From Alteromonadales bacterium alter-6D02 (GTDB lineage Bacteria > Pseudomonadota > Gammaproteobacteria > Enterobacterales > Psychrobiaceae), in NCBI GenBank assembly GCA_002835545.1, contig PIZK01000003.1:1-64000 (forward strand): 64,000 bases of DNA. The letters are read 5' to 3'. The position numbers and the translations under genes are program-made. This document shows positions 1-7,754 of the stretch, piece by piece. A model generated the notes under the pieces. That model did not search any database and had not been told where the DNA came from. It saw nothing but the letters and a program-made list of their open reading frames with translations. The first letter of the stretch is position 1. Each line of letters opens with the position of its first letter.

Positions 1-76
1 CGATACTTGTTGTGTAAAGAAATTGAAAACAGCTTTCCAAGTTGAGGTGACATAAGTCATCTGAGCAAAAAATTAG
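1..76 (+). other. rRNA operon spacer (23S-5S)
   Basis: AT-rich spacer immediately before the first 5S gene, containing no ORF. Its position suggests that the 3' end of a 23S gene lies just left of the window; no 23S sequence is seen inside it. Confidence 0.6.
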
Positions 77-191
77 ATTGGTAACCATAGCAAATTGGTC
101 CCACCTGATCCCATTCCGAACTCAGTAGTGAAACGATTTAGCGCCGATGGTAGTGTGGGGTTTCCCCATGTGAGAGTAGGACATTGCCAAT
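77..191 (+). rRNA. rrf: 5S ribosomal RNA, copy 1
   Basis: The sequence carries the canonical gammaproteobacterial 5S core: GGTCCCACCTGA, CCGAACTCAG, AGTGAAAC, AGCGCCGATGGTAGTGTGGGG and the CATG-GAGAGTAGG arm. The ends were set by helix I, in which ATTGG (77-81) pairs perfectly with CCAAT (187-191). The length of about 115 nt is normal. It is the first of two tandem copies with a 166-bp period. Ends may be off by one to three bases. Confidence 0.96.
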
Positions 192-242
192 CACCTATTT
201 GATTTATTGTGTTGAGAATACTCCACGATAAGTAAAAATTAG

Positions 243-357
243 TCTAGTAACCATAGCAAATTGGTCCCACCTGATCCCATTCCGAACTCAGTAGTGAAAC
301 GATTTAGCGCCGATGGTAGTGTGGGGTTTCCCCATGTGAGAGTAGGACATTGCTAGA
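243..357 (+). rRNA. rrf: 5S ribosomal RNA, copy 2
   Basis: A second 5S gene, nearly identical to copy 1 except at the two ends. Here helix I is TCTAG (243-247) paired with CTAGA (353-357), so the changes relative to copy 1 are compensatory. Short flanks are shared by both copies (AAAAATTAG before, CACCTATTT after), so the duplication unit was slightly larger than the gene. The operon terminator follows directly. Confidence 0.96.
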
Positions 358-370
358 CACCTATTTAGAG

Positions 371-401
371 AAAGCCGCTGCAGAAATGCAGCGGCTTTTT
401 T
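371..401 (+). terminator. rRNA operon terminator
   Basis: GC-rich stem AAGCCGCTGCA / TGCAGCGGCTT with a GAAA loop and a run of T, 14 nt after the second 5S. A standard Rho-independent terminator closing the rrn operon. Confidence 0.92.
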
Positions 402-450
402 GTTTTCTGATGTTTAGTTATTTTCGCGTGACGATAAGCCTCATCACTGT

Positions 451-473
451 GTAGTGAAACGATTTAGCGCCGA
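451..473 (+). repeat. Orphan internal fragment of 5S rRNA
   Basis: Twenty-three bases identical to the internal part of both 5S genes (125-147 and 291-313), with unrelated sequence on either side. It lies beyond the rrn terminator and cannot fold into a 5S. It is probably the scar of a lost third 5S copy or of recombination at the end of the rrn operon. Confidence 0.75.
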
Positions 474-545
474 GGCAACGATCATCGCTCGCGGATCAAC
501 ATAGGCACAGCTTGTTTCCTTGAACCTAGTCCAAGGGACTGCACA

Positions 546-1584
546 GTGCAATCCTGTTAAAGGTGTGCGTTGTCATTAACGTGACCGCGTGGGTTTTCCC
601 CAACTTATACCAATCCGCATTAAAAGTTGCTCAGTCTCTAGAGCATAAGGTTTAACTGTCTCTTTGTATTTTATAAAACTGAACCAAGCTTGAGTGCATT
701 GCTCTACGATGTCTTCATAATTCTTAAAGCAACGATTCGCTAAATGATGTTGGCGTAGCCACTGCCAGACTTGTTCTATCGGATTTAACTCGGGGGAATA
801 GGGAGGGAGTTTGATGGTTGAGCGGTTATCAAACTCAAAAGCAATATCATCAGTGTGCCAGCCTGCACCATCCATAATGAGGACGGCATATCGGCCAGCT
901 TCTGTTTTTTCTGATATCTGCGATAAGTGTTGGATCATCATTTCTTTAGAAACTAACGGTGTAATGATCGCTTCTGTTTCGCCTGTCGCTGGGCAGACAG
1001 CTCCATACATATAGGCATACTCAAACTGCTGTTGTTGGACAGCTCTTGGGCGAGTCCCCGTTTTTACCCAAATTCTTGATGTTGTGTTTTGTTGACCAAA
1101 ACGACCCTCATCTTGAAACCAAATATCCACTTGTGACAAAGACACTGTACCAGGGATCGTTTGGATCATTGTATGTTCAATTTTTTTAAACTCGTCTTGC
1201 GCTTTTGTGATTGTTTTGGGTGTTTTGAACGACTTGTGATCCAACTGAAGCCTATCTTTTAAAGTCGCTTGTATACGTGATTGAGGTGGTAATCGACGCC
1301 AAAATGAGTTGATATATAGTCTTTAATGTCGTGGCCAGTTAATCGACCACCAACGTCTGATTTTGCTTGATGCTCAATATAGCTGGCGAGCTGTTTAGTT
1401 TGTTGAGGTGGTAGTTGGGCTTTCCTTCCAAGACGAGGTTTATCTTCAAGGCCTGATAAACCTTGAGATAAATAGTTCGATACCTAGTAGTTAACACTAC
1501 CCCTACTTAGCTTAAGTGATTTGGCAACCAATGTTCTATTTTGGCTGACTAGTACTATTAAATTATATGCTTAGGGGATTGCGC
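546..1584 (-). mobile_element. Degenerate IS630-family insertion sequence
   Basis: The element is defined by a decayed IS630 transposase gene. Imperfect candidate terminal inverted repeats are GTGCAATCC (starting about 546) on the left and, read on the minus strand, GCGCAATCC (ending about 1584) on the right. The span of about 1.04 kb suits a single-ORF IS630 element. The ends are tentative, because the repeats are short and no clear TA target duplication was established. It lies just downstream of the rRNA operon. Confidence 0.6.
576..1566 (-). pseudogene. IS630-family transposase, frameshifted and interrupted
   Basis: The C-terminal 222 codons (576-1244) form an open frame with the DDE catalytic set: the first Asp in WFQDEGRFG, the second in LIMDGAGWH and the Glu in SPELNPIEQVW. 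The N-terminal helix-turn-helix half is readable upstream on the same strand (VAKSLKLSRGSVN, then GLEDKPRLGRK) but is broken. A TAG stands where family members have Trp, a TAA follows HVYKRL, and a one-base slip in an A-run near 1205 shifts the frame into the catalytic half. No start codon survives. The copy cannot make a complete transposase without recoding, and recoding cannot explain three separate lesions. Confidence 0.85.
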
Positions 1585-1645
1585 TTTGGAATTAGCTCTA
1601 AATGTATTGTAGGGGAAATTCAACGTAGTAAAGAGGTAAAACCGA

Positions 1646-1679
1646 CCATAGTAATAGCTTTAACTACTATTATCTATGG
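1646..1679. other. Hairpin downstream of the small HTH gene
   Basis: CCATAGTAATAG (1646-1657) pairs with CTATTATCTATGG (1667-1679), twelve base pairs with one bulged base. It lies just past the stop of the minus-strand gene at 1705-1887. The U-tract is poor, so it may be a weak terminator or a 3'-end stabiliser. Confidence 0.45.
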
Positions 1680-1704
1680 TAGGGAGGAGGGCGGTTTATT
1701 CAGG

Positions 1705-1887
1705 TTATATCCCACCAATGCGATCTGCTAATTCTTTATATCGTTTCACTTCATCGGCTTTAAATTGAGGGTTTTCAGCATCATCGCTTACGTTATTTAA
1801 TAAACTTTCACGAACAAGTCGTTTTACCCGTACGTCTGTAATGCCTAAAAACTCTGCTGTTTGTTCAACTGTTAAGATGTCATCCAT
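1705..1887 (-). CDS. Small helix-turn-helix DNA-binding protein (excisionase/MerR-N-like)
   Basis: A 60-residue protein that begins with a helix-turn-helix resembling the excisionase/MerR N-terminal fold: LTVEQTAEFLGI, then a recognition-helix-like VRVKRLVRES. It lacks any effector or dimerisation domain, so it is likely a stand-alone DNA-binding adaptor. The start is supported by an AAGGGA ribosome-binding site about six bases before the ATG. A hairpin follows the gene. It lies beside a dead IS630 copy but is not part of it. No specific target can be assigned; small proteins of this type are common and mostly uncharacterised in marine gammaproteobacteria. Confidence 0.7.
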   Translation of the reverse strand: MDDILTVEQTAEFLGITDVRVKRLVRESLLNNVSDDAENPQFKADEVKRYKELADRIGGI

Positions 1888-1967
1888 TGTTTATTCCCTT
1901 GTTCGATAGAATTATTATTTTTCAATTATTCATCAAGTTAGCATATATTTATACATTGTAAATATGT

Positions 1968-2954
1968 TTACTGATTGAGCATTCGTTTTCGTTGATTTAA
2001 CTTCAATAGTACTTTTAATAATATGCTAAAAAATACGATTAGGGGAAATAAAATCGTTGCACCTCCATGATGCGACGTTGAAGTATGAGAGTGATATTGA
2101 TCTGATTGTGTTGACTCTAGGTTGACGTCAGTAAAGATCGCACTAACTCTGTGTTTGTGGCTAGAAGAGTTTGCCTCGCTAACTCGAACTTCAACAGTGC
2201 GATAACGTTCATGACTATGATCCTCTAGGCTCATTGAGATATATTGAGTGTCTGCGGTTGACTCGCCTTTGATTAAAAATGGGCGTGTTTGAAAGTGCTC
2301 AACACCATCTACCATTACCTGTGCTGTTAACCATAGTTGAGGTTGAGTTGTATCGACATCAAGTGCGACTTCAAAATCAGTATAAAATGAATCGCTATCA
2401 TCATCATTTGTTAAATTGATGGATTGATCATAGATATAAAAGCTTTGATAGTGATCGTAGTGGTGACCCTCTAATGGAAGGTCCGCTAATTGAAAATAGT
2501 CATCGTAACTAGCCGTGATTAATGAGCGATGAGTAATTGCATCATGCAAGACAATGGTTACTTGGTAATCATCCGAAGCTAAATGGTTATCAACGGTCAT
2601 AACGAGCTGTTGAGTATCGAGGTTAGAGTCTTCACGTAATGTAAAAACATCGGACGTAGCGAGAAGCACTTCATCGTTGTATGAGTCCGTAGCCCAAATT
2701 TTCGCGTAAACGCCGACAGAAATGAAGTGACTATCAAAATCCATTGTTAATGAAAGCTGCTGCATATACCTATCAGAGTCTTCATCAATTGCTGTTGTAC
2801 TTTTGAGTGCATATAGCCAGAAATCTTGATGATCGTTATGGCTTCTTTTTAAACTAGCATTTGCTTTTGCCATTGGAGAGCTTTGCTTAAGCTCGGTTGC
2901 AGCAAGAGTTGAAAGGCTAATTAGGTAACAAACTAGGATAAAGATGTATTTCAT
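1968..2954 (-). CDS. Secreted surface protein, choice-of-anchor-H-like with GG-type C-terminal anchor
   Basis: A 328-residue exported protein with a cleavable signal peptide (about residues 1-19, ending LSTLAA). The body is two similar beta-rich units, near residues 43-150 and 165-275. Each opens with an aromatic-Tyr segment (FWLYALKS, FYIYDQSI), then an acidic stretch (DEDSD, DDDSD) and a DFD/DVD strand. The C-terminus is HHGG, a hydrophobic helix and a basic tail (NQRKR). That tripartite layout matches GlyGly-CTERM sorting signals processed by rhombosortase in Shewanella and Vibrio relatives. I infer type II secretion and surface attachment. Family naming is from memory of the layout; function is unknown. 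Confidence 0.65.
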   Translation of the reverse strand: MKYIFILVCYLISLSTLAATELKQSSPMAKANASLKRSHNDHQDFWLYALKSTTAIDEDSDRYMQQLSLTMDFDSHFISVGVYAKIWATDSYNDEVLLATSDVFTLREDSNLDTQQLVMTVDNHLASDDYQVTIVLHDAITHRSLITASYDDYFQLADLPLEGHHYDHYQSFYIYDQSINLTNDDDSDSFYTDFEVALDVDTTQPQLWLTAQVMVDGVEHFQTRPFLIKGESTADTQYISMSLEDHSHERYRTVEVRVSEANSSSHKHRVSAIFTDVNLESTQSDQYHSHTSTSHHGGATILFPLIVFFSILLKVLLKLNQRKRMLNQ

Positions 2955-3076
2955 GTGGCGCTCCTTTTTCTTTATTTGAACCTTTTATTCCTGAATTTTC
3001 GCTGAATTTTAAGTGGTTGTTTTTTTGCGCAGTAGTTTAAGGTCTGTCACAATTATGCTTTTGTCGTAAAGCTTTG

Positions 3077-3106
3077 TTGGTACTTAAGTGAAATATCTCG
3101 TATAAT
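3077..3106 (+). promoter_or_regulatory. Sigma70 promoter for ndk
   Basis: TTGGTA (3077-3082) and a perfect TATAAT (3101-3106) separated by 18 bp. The predicted transcript start is near 3113, about 34 nt before the ndk ATG. Confidence 0.75.
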
Positions 3107-3146
3107 GCGCGAAATTTTTCAATGATTTCTTTATGGAGAGCTTATA

Positions 3147-3578
3147 ATGGCTATCGAACGTACTTTTTCTATCGTAAAACCTGATGCAGTTGCTAAAAAC
3201 CACATTGGTGCAATCTACAATCGTTTTGAATCAGCTGGTCTTAAGATTGTTGCTTCTAAAATGGTTCACCTTTCTCAAGAGAAAGCTGAAGGCTTCTATG
3301 CTGAACATAGCGAGCGTCCATTCTTTGGCGCTTTAGTTGCGTTCATGACTTCTGGTCCTGTTATGGTTCAAGTTTTAGAAGGCGAAAACGCTGTTCTTAA
3401 AAACCGTGAAATCATGGGTGCTACTAACCCAGCTGAAGCATTAGCTGGTACTTTACGTGCTGATTACGCTGACAGCATCGATGAGAATGCAGTTCACGGT
3501 TCTGACGCTCTTGAGTCAGCTGCTCGTGAAATCGCATACTTCTTCTCTGACGAAGAAATTTGCCCACGCACTCGTTAA
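3147..3578 (+). CDS. ndk: Nucleoside diphosphate kinase
   Basis: Transfers the gamma phosphate from ATP to other nucleoside diphosphates through a phosphohistidine, balancing (d)NTP pools in the cytosol. The 143 residues are the normal bacterial length. The signature with the active-site His is present (AVHGSDA, near residue 117), as are the N-terminal [12 protein letters not shown] strand and the Kpn-loop region (ERPFFGAL). GGAGA precedes the ATG by about eight bases and a strong promoter lies upstream. The gene appears monocistronic: stem-loops and a terminator follow, although readthrough into rlmN is possible. Codon use is strongly optimised, as expected for an abundant enzyme. Confidence 0.97.
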   Translation: MAIERTFSIVKPDAVAKNHIGAIYNRFESAGLKIVASKMVHLSQEKAEGFYAEHSERPFFGALVAFMTSGPVMVQVLEGENAVLKNREIMGATNPAEALAGTLRADYADSIDENAVHGSDALESAAREIAYFFSDEEICPRTR

Positions 3579-3593
3579 TTCGAATTGTGTTAG

Positions 3594-3633
3594 TAAACTA
3601 AGTTAACAATAAATAATTGATTAACTTAGTTTA
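3594..3633 (+). repeat. 13-bp inverted repeat after ndk
   Basis: TAAACTAAGTTAA (3594-3606) and TTAACTTAGTTTA (3621-3633) are perfect inverse copies with a 14-nt loop. The hairpin sits between the ndk stop and its terminator and could protect the mRNA 3' end. Confidence 0.8.
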
Positions 3634-3641
3634 TAAAAAAA

Positions 3642-3666
3642 TCGGGGGTTTTTACCCCCGTTTTTA
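3642..3666 (+). terminator. ndk terminator
   Basis: CGGGGGT / ACCCCCG stem with a short T loop, followed by TTTTT. A clear Rho-independent terminator. Its T-tract is also the start of the next inverted repeat. Confidence 0.85.
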
Positions 3667-3718
3667 CGTTTAATGATTATATAAAATGGCAAAGCCGAGT
3701 CGTCATTAAACGTAAAAA
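3661..3718 (+). promoter_or_regulatory. 16-bp inverted repeat in the rlmN leader
   Basis: The arm at 3661-3676 (TTTTTACGTTTAATGA) is the perfect inverse complement of 3703-3718, with a 26-nt loop. The left arm shares its first bases with the U-tract of the ndk terminator, so the two structures overlap by the tract. The repeat ends 42 nt before the rlmN ATG. Confidence 0.8.
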
Positions 3719-3759
3719 CAGTCACTCAACGACCGTTTAGCAACAAAGTGAGAGTTAGC

Positions 3760-4884
3760 ATGTCTAATCAAAAAACAAACTTATTAAACCTTGATCGCAA
3801 AGCCCTAAGAGAATATTTTAGTGAAATTGGTGAAAAGCCGTTTCGCGCTGATCAATTAATGAAGTGGATTTATCACTTTGGTGTAACTGACTTTGATCAG
3901 ATGAACAACCTTAATAAAAAGTTGCGTGAAAAACTAAACCGTTTATGTGAAATTAAAGCTCCGGTGGTCAACACGGAACAGCGTTCATCGGATGGTACCA
4001 TTAAATGGTCAATGCTCCTTGAAGGTGGGCAAGAAGTTGAAACGGTTTATATTCCTGATGGCGACCGAGCGACTTTATGTGTATCGTCGCAAGTTGGTTG
4101 TGCACTCGAATGTACGTTCTGCTCAACAGCGCAACAAGGCTTCAACCGTAACTTATCGGTTGGCGAGATTATCGGTCAAGTTTGGCGAGCAGCAGAGGTT
4201 GTTGGGGTCAAAGGTGACACTGGCGAGCGTCCGATTACTAATGTGGTAATGATGGGCATGGGTGAGCCGTTGTTAAATCTAAAAAATGTCGTACCAGCCA
4301 TGCGTTTAATGCTTGACGACAATGGTTACGGTTTATCAAAGCGCCGTGTGACATTATCGACATCAGGTGTTGTTCCTGCGCTTGATATGTTAGGTGACCA
4401 AATCGATGTTGCTTTGGCAATCTCATTGCACGCACCTAATGATGAGCTGCGTGATGAAATTGTTCCTGTGAATCGCAAATACCCAATTAAAGACTTTTTA
4501 GCCGGTGTTAAGCGTTACATCGATAAGTCAAATGCAAACCGTGGCAAGGTGACAATTGAATACGTGATGCTGGATCATGTGAATGACTCAACGGATCAAG
4601 CTCACGAGTTAGCGCAAGTATTAAAAGATACCCCTGCAAAAATTAATTTGATCCCATTTAATCCTTACCCTGGTTCGCCTTATGGTCGCTCAAGTAATTC
4701 ACGCATCGACCGCTTTAACAAAGTATTAATGGAGTACGGCTTCACTGTGACTGTCCGTAAAACTCGTGGCGATGATATCGATGCCGCTTGTGGCCAATTA
4801 GTTGGTGATGTTGTTGATAGAACTAAACGAACCGCTAAAAAGCAGATGCAAGGTGAAGGAATTTCAGTCACAATGGTTCGTTAA
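3760..4884 (+). CDS. rlmN: Dual-specificity 23S rRNA A2503 / tRNA A37 C2-methyltransferase RlmN
   Basis: A radical-SAM enzyme that methylates C2 of A2503 in 23S rRNA and A37 of some tRNAs. The [4Fe-4S]-binding CxxxCxxC is visible as CALECTFC, followed by [11 protein letters not shown]. The cysteine that forms the covalent RNA intermediate lies in DAACGQL near the C-terminus. The glycine-rich [10 protein letters not shown] segment is the SAM-binding motif. The start was placed at ATG 3760 because GTGAGA lies about eight bases upstream. An in-frame GTG at 3748 would add four residues and is less likely. rlmN-pilW-rodZ-ispG-hisS is a classic gammaproteobacterial order. Confidence 0.95.
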   Translation: MSNQKTNLLNLDRKALREYFSEIGEKPFRADQLMKWIYHFGVTDFDQMNNLNKKLREKLNRLCEIKAPVVNTEQRSSDGTIKWSMLLEGGQEVETVYIPDGDRATLCVSSQVGCALECTFCSTAQQGFNRNLSVGEIIGQVWRAAEVVGVKGDTGERPITNVVMMGMGEPLLNLKNVVPAMRLMLDDNGYGLSKRRVTLSTSGVVPALDMLGDQIDVALAISLHAPNDELRDEIVPVNRKYPIKDFLAGVKRYIDKSNANRGKVTIEYVMLDHVNDSTDQAHELAQVLKDTPAKINLIPFNPYPGSPYGRSSNSRIDRFNKVLMEYGFTVTVRKTRGDDIDAACGQLVGDVVDRTKRTAKKQMQGEGISVTMVR

Positions 4885-4906
4885 GTCAGTTTTTTAAAAA
4901 AATGCA

Positions 4907-5716
4907 ATGGATATGATGAAAATAAAAAGTGGTAATGCTTCCTCAAAGATAGTCGGTCTAATTTGTACGCTGTTTTTAGTGTCCGGTTGTGTTACCCAGC
5001 AGTATGTAACAACAGGTGACAATGAAGTTACTGAGCGTGTTATCAATACTCGCGAGGCAGCTATGGCTCGCTTAAAGCTAGCGTTAGAATATTTAAGAAA
5101 CAATAAAACGGCCCAAGCAAAATTAAATTTGGATCGTGCTGCTGCTATCAACCCTAATATTGATGGTGTTCAATCTAGCTATGCTTACTATTTTCAAACG
5201 GTTGGTGAGGTCGATAAAGCAGACCAAGCCTACCGTGAAGCGCTAGATGCCTTTCCTGATAATTCTAATACTCGTAATAACTACGGTGCATTTCTATGTG
5301 ATTTGGCCCGCTATGAGCAAGCTGAGAAGCAGTTTGTGATTGCGATTGAGTCTAATGCAACCGCACAGATGGCTAATAGTTATGAAAATGCCGGATTATG
5401 TGCCCTTAGAGACCAGAACTGGGCTCGAGCTCAAAAGCACCTTTCCGCAGTATTAAAGTACGAATCATTGCGAGTGCGTTCTTTATTAGGTTTAGCCAAG
5501 GCTGAGATTGAACTGGGTAACTTTAACCAAGCACAGCAGCAGCTAAGAAGTTATCGTGGTATTTACGCGCAAACCCCGCAAAGCTTATGGCTTTCAGTTC
5601 AATTAGAGCACAAGAAGAATAATTCAGCGATGGCGAAGAAATTGGGTAGTATATTAATTAGAAACTATCCAGAGTCTAAGGAAGCAAAGACCTATTTAAA
5701 TAAAGGGTTACTATGA
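4907..5716 (+). CDS. pilW: Type IV pilus biogenesis lipoprotein PilW/PilF (TPR)
   Basis: An outer-membrane TPR lipoprotein (pilotin) needed for PilQ secretin multimerisation in type IV pilus assembly. The signal peptide ends in LVSGC, a good lipobox. The remainder is a chain of tetratricopeptide helices with typical alternation (ARLKLALEYL, KADQAYREAL, NNYGAFLCDLARYEQAEKQF). The 269-residue length suits the family. Several in-frame ATGs lie close together (4907, 4913, 4916) without a strong Shine-Dalgarno, so the exact start is uncertain. The stop overlaps the rodZ ATG by four bases (ATGA), implying translational coupling. Confidence 0.93.
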   Translation: MDMMKIKSGNASSKIVGLICTLFLVSGCVTQQYVTTGDNEVTERVINTREAAMARLKLALEYLRNNKTAQAKLNLDRAAAINPNIDGVQSSYAYYFQTVGEVDKADQAYREALDAFPDNSNTRNNYGAFLCDLARYEQAEKQFVIAIESNATAQMANSYENAGLCALRDQNWARAQKHLSAVLKYESLRVRSLLGLAKAEIELGNFNQAQQQLRSYRGIYAQTPQSLWLSVQLEHKKNNSAMAKKLGSILIRNYPESKEAKTYLNKGLL

Positions 5717-6516
5717 GTTCGTTTCCAGATGAAGACGTTGAACACAGCACTGACGAAGAAAGCATTCCTCTTGGTCAACAGCTTCGTTTAGCACGCGAAT
5801 CAATGGGGTATTCTACTAAGGATCTCTCTGAACAATTATGTGTATCAGAAACGATGGTTGCTTCAATAGAAAGCGATACTATCGATCCTAGTATTGGCAC
5901 GTTGTTTACTAAAGGCTATGTAAAGAACTACGCTCGGTTTGTTAACCTTAATGTTAATGAGATCTTAGAGTTATATGCTGAGCAATACCAAGGGAAGCCT
6001 TCGGTAAAGAAGATGCAATCATTCTCTCAACGACAGCAGGCTCTAGCGCATAACAGTTACCTGAATTTGTTAACTTTTTTTATCATTCTTGTGTTGAGCT
6101 GTGTTGTAATTTGGTTATGGTGGCAGCAAGACACCGCGACTTTAGATATTCCGCCAGAAGCTCCAGTTCAACTAGCATTAGAGAACGATGGTAATGTATT
6201 ATTACCACAAAACAATAATCAATCGTTTGAACCTCTTGCAATAGACTCAAACTTGGGTCAACAGTCGAATACCATTGATACACGATTTGAATTTTCAGAA
6301 GACTGTTGGGTTAAGATCGTCGATGCAAGCAATGCGGTGCTGGCGCAAGGTATGAAACGTCGCGGTAGTTCAGTTATCTTAACTGGCGTCCCACCCTTTG
6401 CTGTTGAATTGGGCGCACCTCATGCGGTTACTATCACTTATCAAGGTAAACAACTTGATATAACCCCTTTTATTAAAGATAAAACTGCACGATTTAGCGT
6501 GCCATTGGAAGACTAA
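5713..6516 (+). CDS. rodZ: Cytoskeleton protein RodZ
   Basis: A bitopic inner-membrane protein that links MreB filaments to the wall elongation machinery. The N-terminal cytoplasmic HTH (about residues 18-85) contains [19 protein letters not shown] and the MreB-contacting region. A single membrane helix lies near residues 115-137 ([14 protein letters not shown]). The periplasmic part ends in a DUF4115-type beta domain ([20 protein letters not shown]). At 267 residues it is shorter than the E. coli protein; the periplasmic linker is reduced. It overlaps pilW by four bases and is followed one base later by ispG. Confidence 0.93.
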   Translation: MSSFPDEDVEHSTDEESIPLGQQLRLARESMGYSTKDLSEQLCVSETMVASIESDTIDPSIGTLFTKGYVKNYARFVNLNVNEILELYAEQYQGKPSVKKMQSFSQRQQALAHNSYLNLLTFFIILVLSCVVIWLWWQQDTATLDIPPEAPVQLALENDGNVLLPQNNNQSFEPLAIDSNLGQQSNTIDTRFEFSEDCWVKIVDASNAVLAQGMKRRGSSVILTGVPPFAVELGAPHAVTITYQGKQLDITPFIKDKTARFSVPLED

Positions 6517-6517
6517 T

Positions 6518-7627
6518 ATGCATTCTCAATCCCCAATAGTAAGACGACAATCTACCCGTATTATGGTTGGTAATGTACCCGTTGGTGATGGCGCACCTAT
6601 CGCAGTTCAGTCAATGACTAATACGTTGACCAGTGACGTGGAAGCAACTGTTGCTCAAATTAAACGTATTGAAGCCGCCGGTGCTGATATTGTTCGAGTC
6701 TCTGTTCCTACAATGAATGATGCTGAAGCATTTAAAGTCATTAAAGAGCAAACCTCGATTCCTCTTGTTGCGGATATTCACTTTGATTACCGTATTGCAC
6801 TCAAAGTGGCCGAGTACGGCGCTGATTGTTTGCGAATTAATCCTGGTAATATTGGCCGTGAAGAGCGAATTCGTTCCGTTGTTGATTGTGCTAGAGACAA
6901 AAACATTCCGATTCGAATTGGCGTCAATGGCGGCTCTTTGGAACGCGATATTCAAGAAAAGTATGGTGAGCCAACGGCCGAGGCCTTACTTGAATCTGCG
7001 ATGCGTCACGTTGATATCCTTGACCGTTTGAACTTCGACCAGTTTAAAGTGTCTGTTAAAGCGTCTGATGTGCATCTTGCCGTTGAATCATACCGCTTGC
7101 TTGCAAAGCAGATTGTTCAGCCATTACATCTGGGTATAACTGAAGCAGGAGCGTTCAGAGCGGGTGCAGTAAAATCTGCTGTTGGTTTAGGCATGCTTTT
7201 AAATGACGGGATTGGTGATACCCTTCGTGTTTCGTTAGCCGCTGATCCAGTGGAAGAAATTAAAGTTGGCTTTGATATTTTAAAATCACTACGTATCCGC
7301 AGCCGAGGTATCAACTTTATTGCTTGCCCAAGTTGTTCTCGTCAAGAGTTTGATGTGATTGCTACCGTGAATGAACTTGAAAACAGGTTAGAAGATGTTG
7401 TGAAGCCAATGGATGTGTCAATTATCGGCTGTGTGGTTAATGGCCCTGGTGAAGCATTAGTATCAGATATCGGTTTAGCAGGCGGTAATAAAATGAGTGG
7501 TTTCTATCAAGACGGTGTTCGTCAGAAAGAGCGTTTAAAAAACACTGATCTTGTTGATTCACTTGAAGCTAAAATTCGTGCAAAGCTAGCAGCTGAACAA
7601 AATAAATTAGATGTAAAAGAACTATAA
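6518..7627 (+). CDS. ispG: 4-hydroxy-3-methylbut-2-en-1-yl diphosphate synthase (flavodoxin)
   Basis: Reductively converts MEcPP to HMBPP in the penultimate step of the MEP isoprenoid pathway. The TIM-barrel half begins with [19 protein letters not shown]. The C-terminal iron-sulfur half holds the cluster cysteines in CPSCSRQ and [10 protein letters not shown], with the conserved Glu in the latter. The 369 residues match the single-form bacterial enzyme without the plant insert. It starts one base after the rodZ stop and is probably translated from the same mRNA. A 127-bp gap with a hairpin then separates it from hisS. Confidence 0.96.
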   Translation: MHSQSPIVRRQSTRIMVGNVPVGDGAPIAVQSMTNTLTSDVEATVAQIKRIEAAGADIVRVSVPTMNDAEAFKVIKEQTSIPLVADIHFDYRIALKVAEYGADCLRINPGNIGREERIRSVVDCARDKNIPIRIGVNGGSLERDIQEKYGEPTAEALLESAMRHVDILDRLNFDQFKVSVKASDVHLAVESYRLLAKQIVQPLHLGITEAGAFRAGAVKSAVGLGMLLNDGIGDTLRVSLAADPVEEIKVGFDILKSLRIRSRGINFIACPSCSRQEFDVIATVNELENRLEDVVKPMDVSIIGCVVNGPGEALVSDIGLAGGNKMSGFYQDGVRQKERLKNTDLVDSLEAKIRAKLAAEQNKLDVKEL

Positions 7628-7695
7628 CTCAATAGATTGTAATTACGGTAGCATCAGGCGGCGTAATTTAGCATAATGCTTACAAATTCTCATTG

Positions 7696-7725
7696 GGCGT
7701 TGAATATTAATTAATGTTCAGCGCC
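7696..7725 (+). promoter_or_regulatory. 13-bp leader hairpin before hisS
   Basis: GGCGTTGAATATT (7696-7708) pairs with AATGTTCAGCGCC (7713-7725) around an AATT loop, 13 pairs including two G-U. No U-tract follows, so it is not a terminator as drawn. It lies 29 nt before the hisS GTG. Confidence 0.65.
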
Positions 7726-7754
7726 GAGACCCATACAAGTTAATAGGTAAAATC

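Noticed and set aside
3748-3759. GTG at 3748 as rlmN start
   Set aside because: It coincides with the ribosome-binding region of the ATG at 3760, and the family N-terminus fits the later start.
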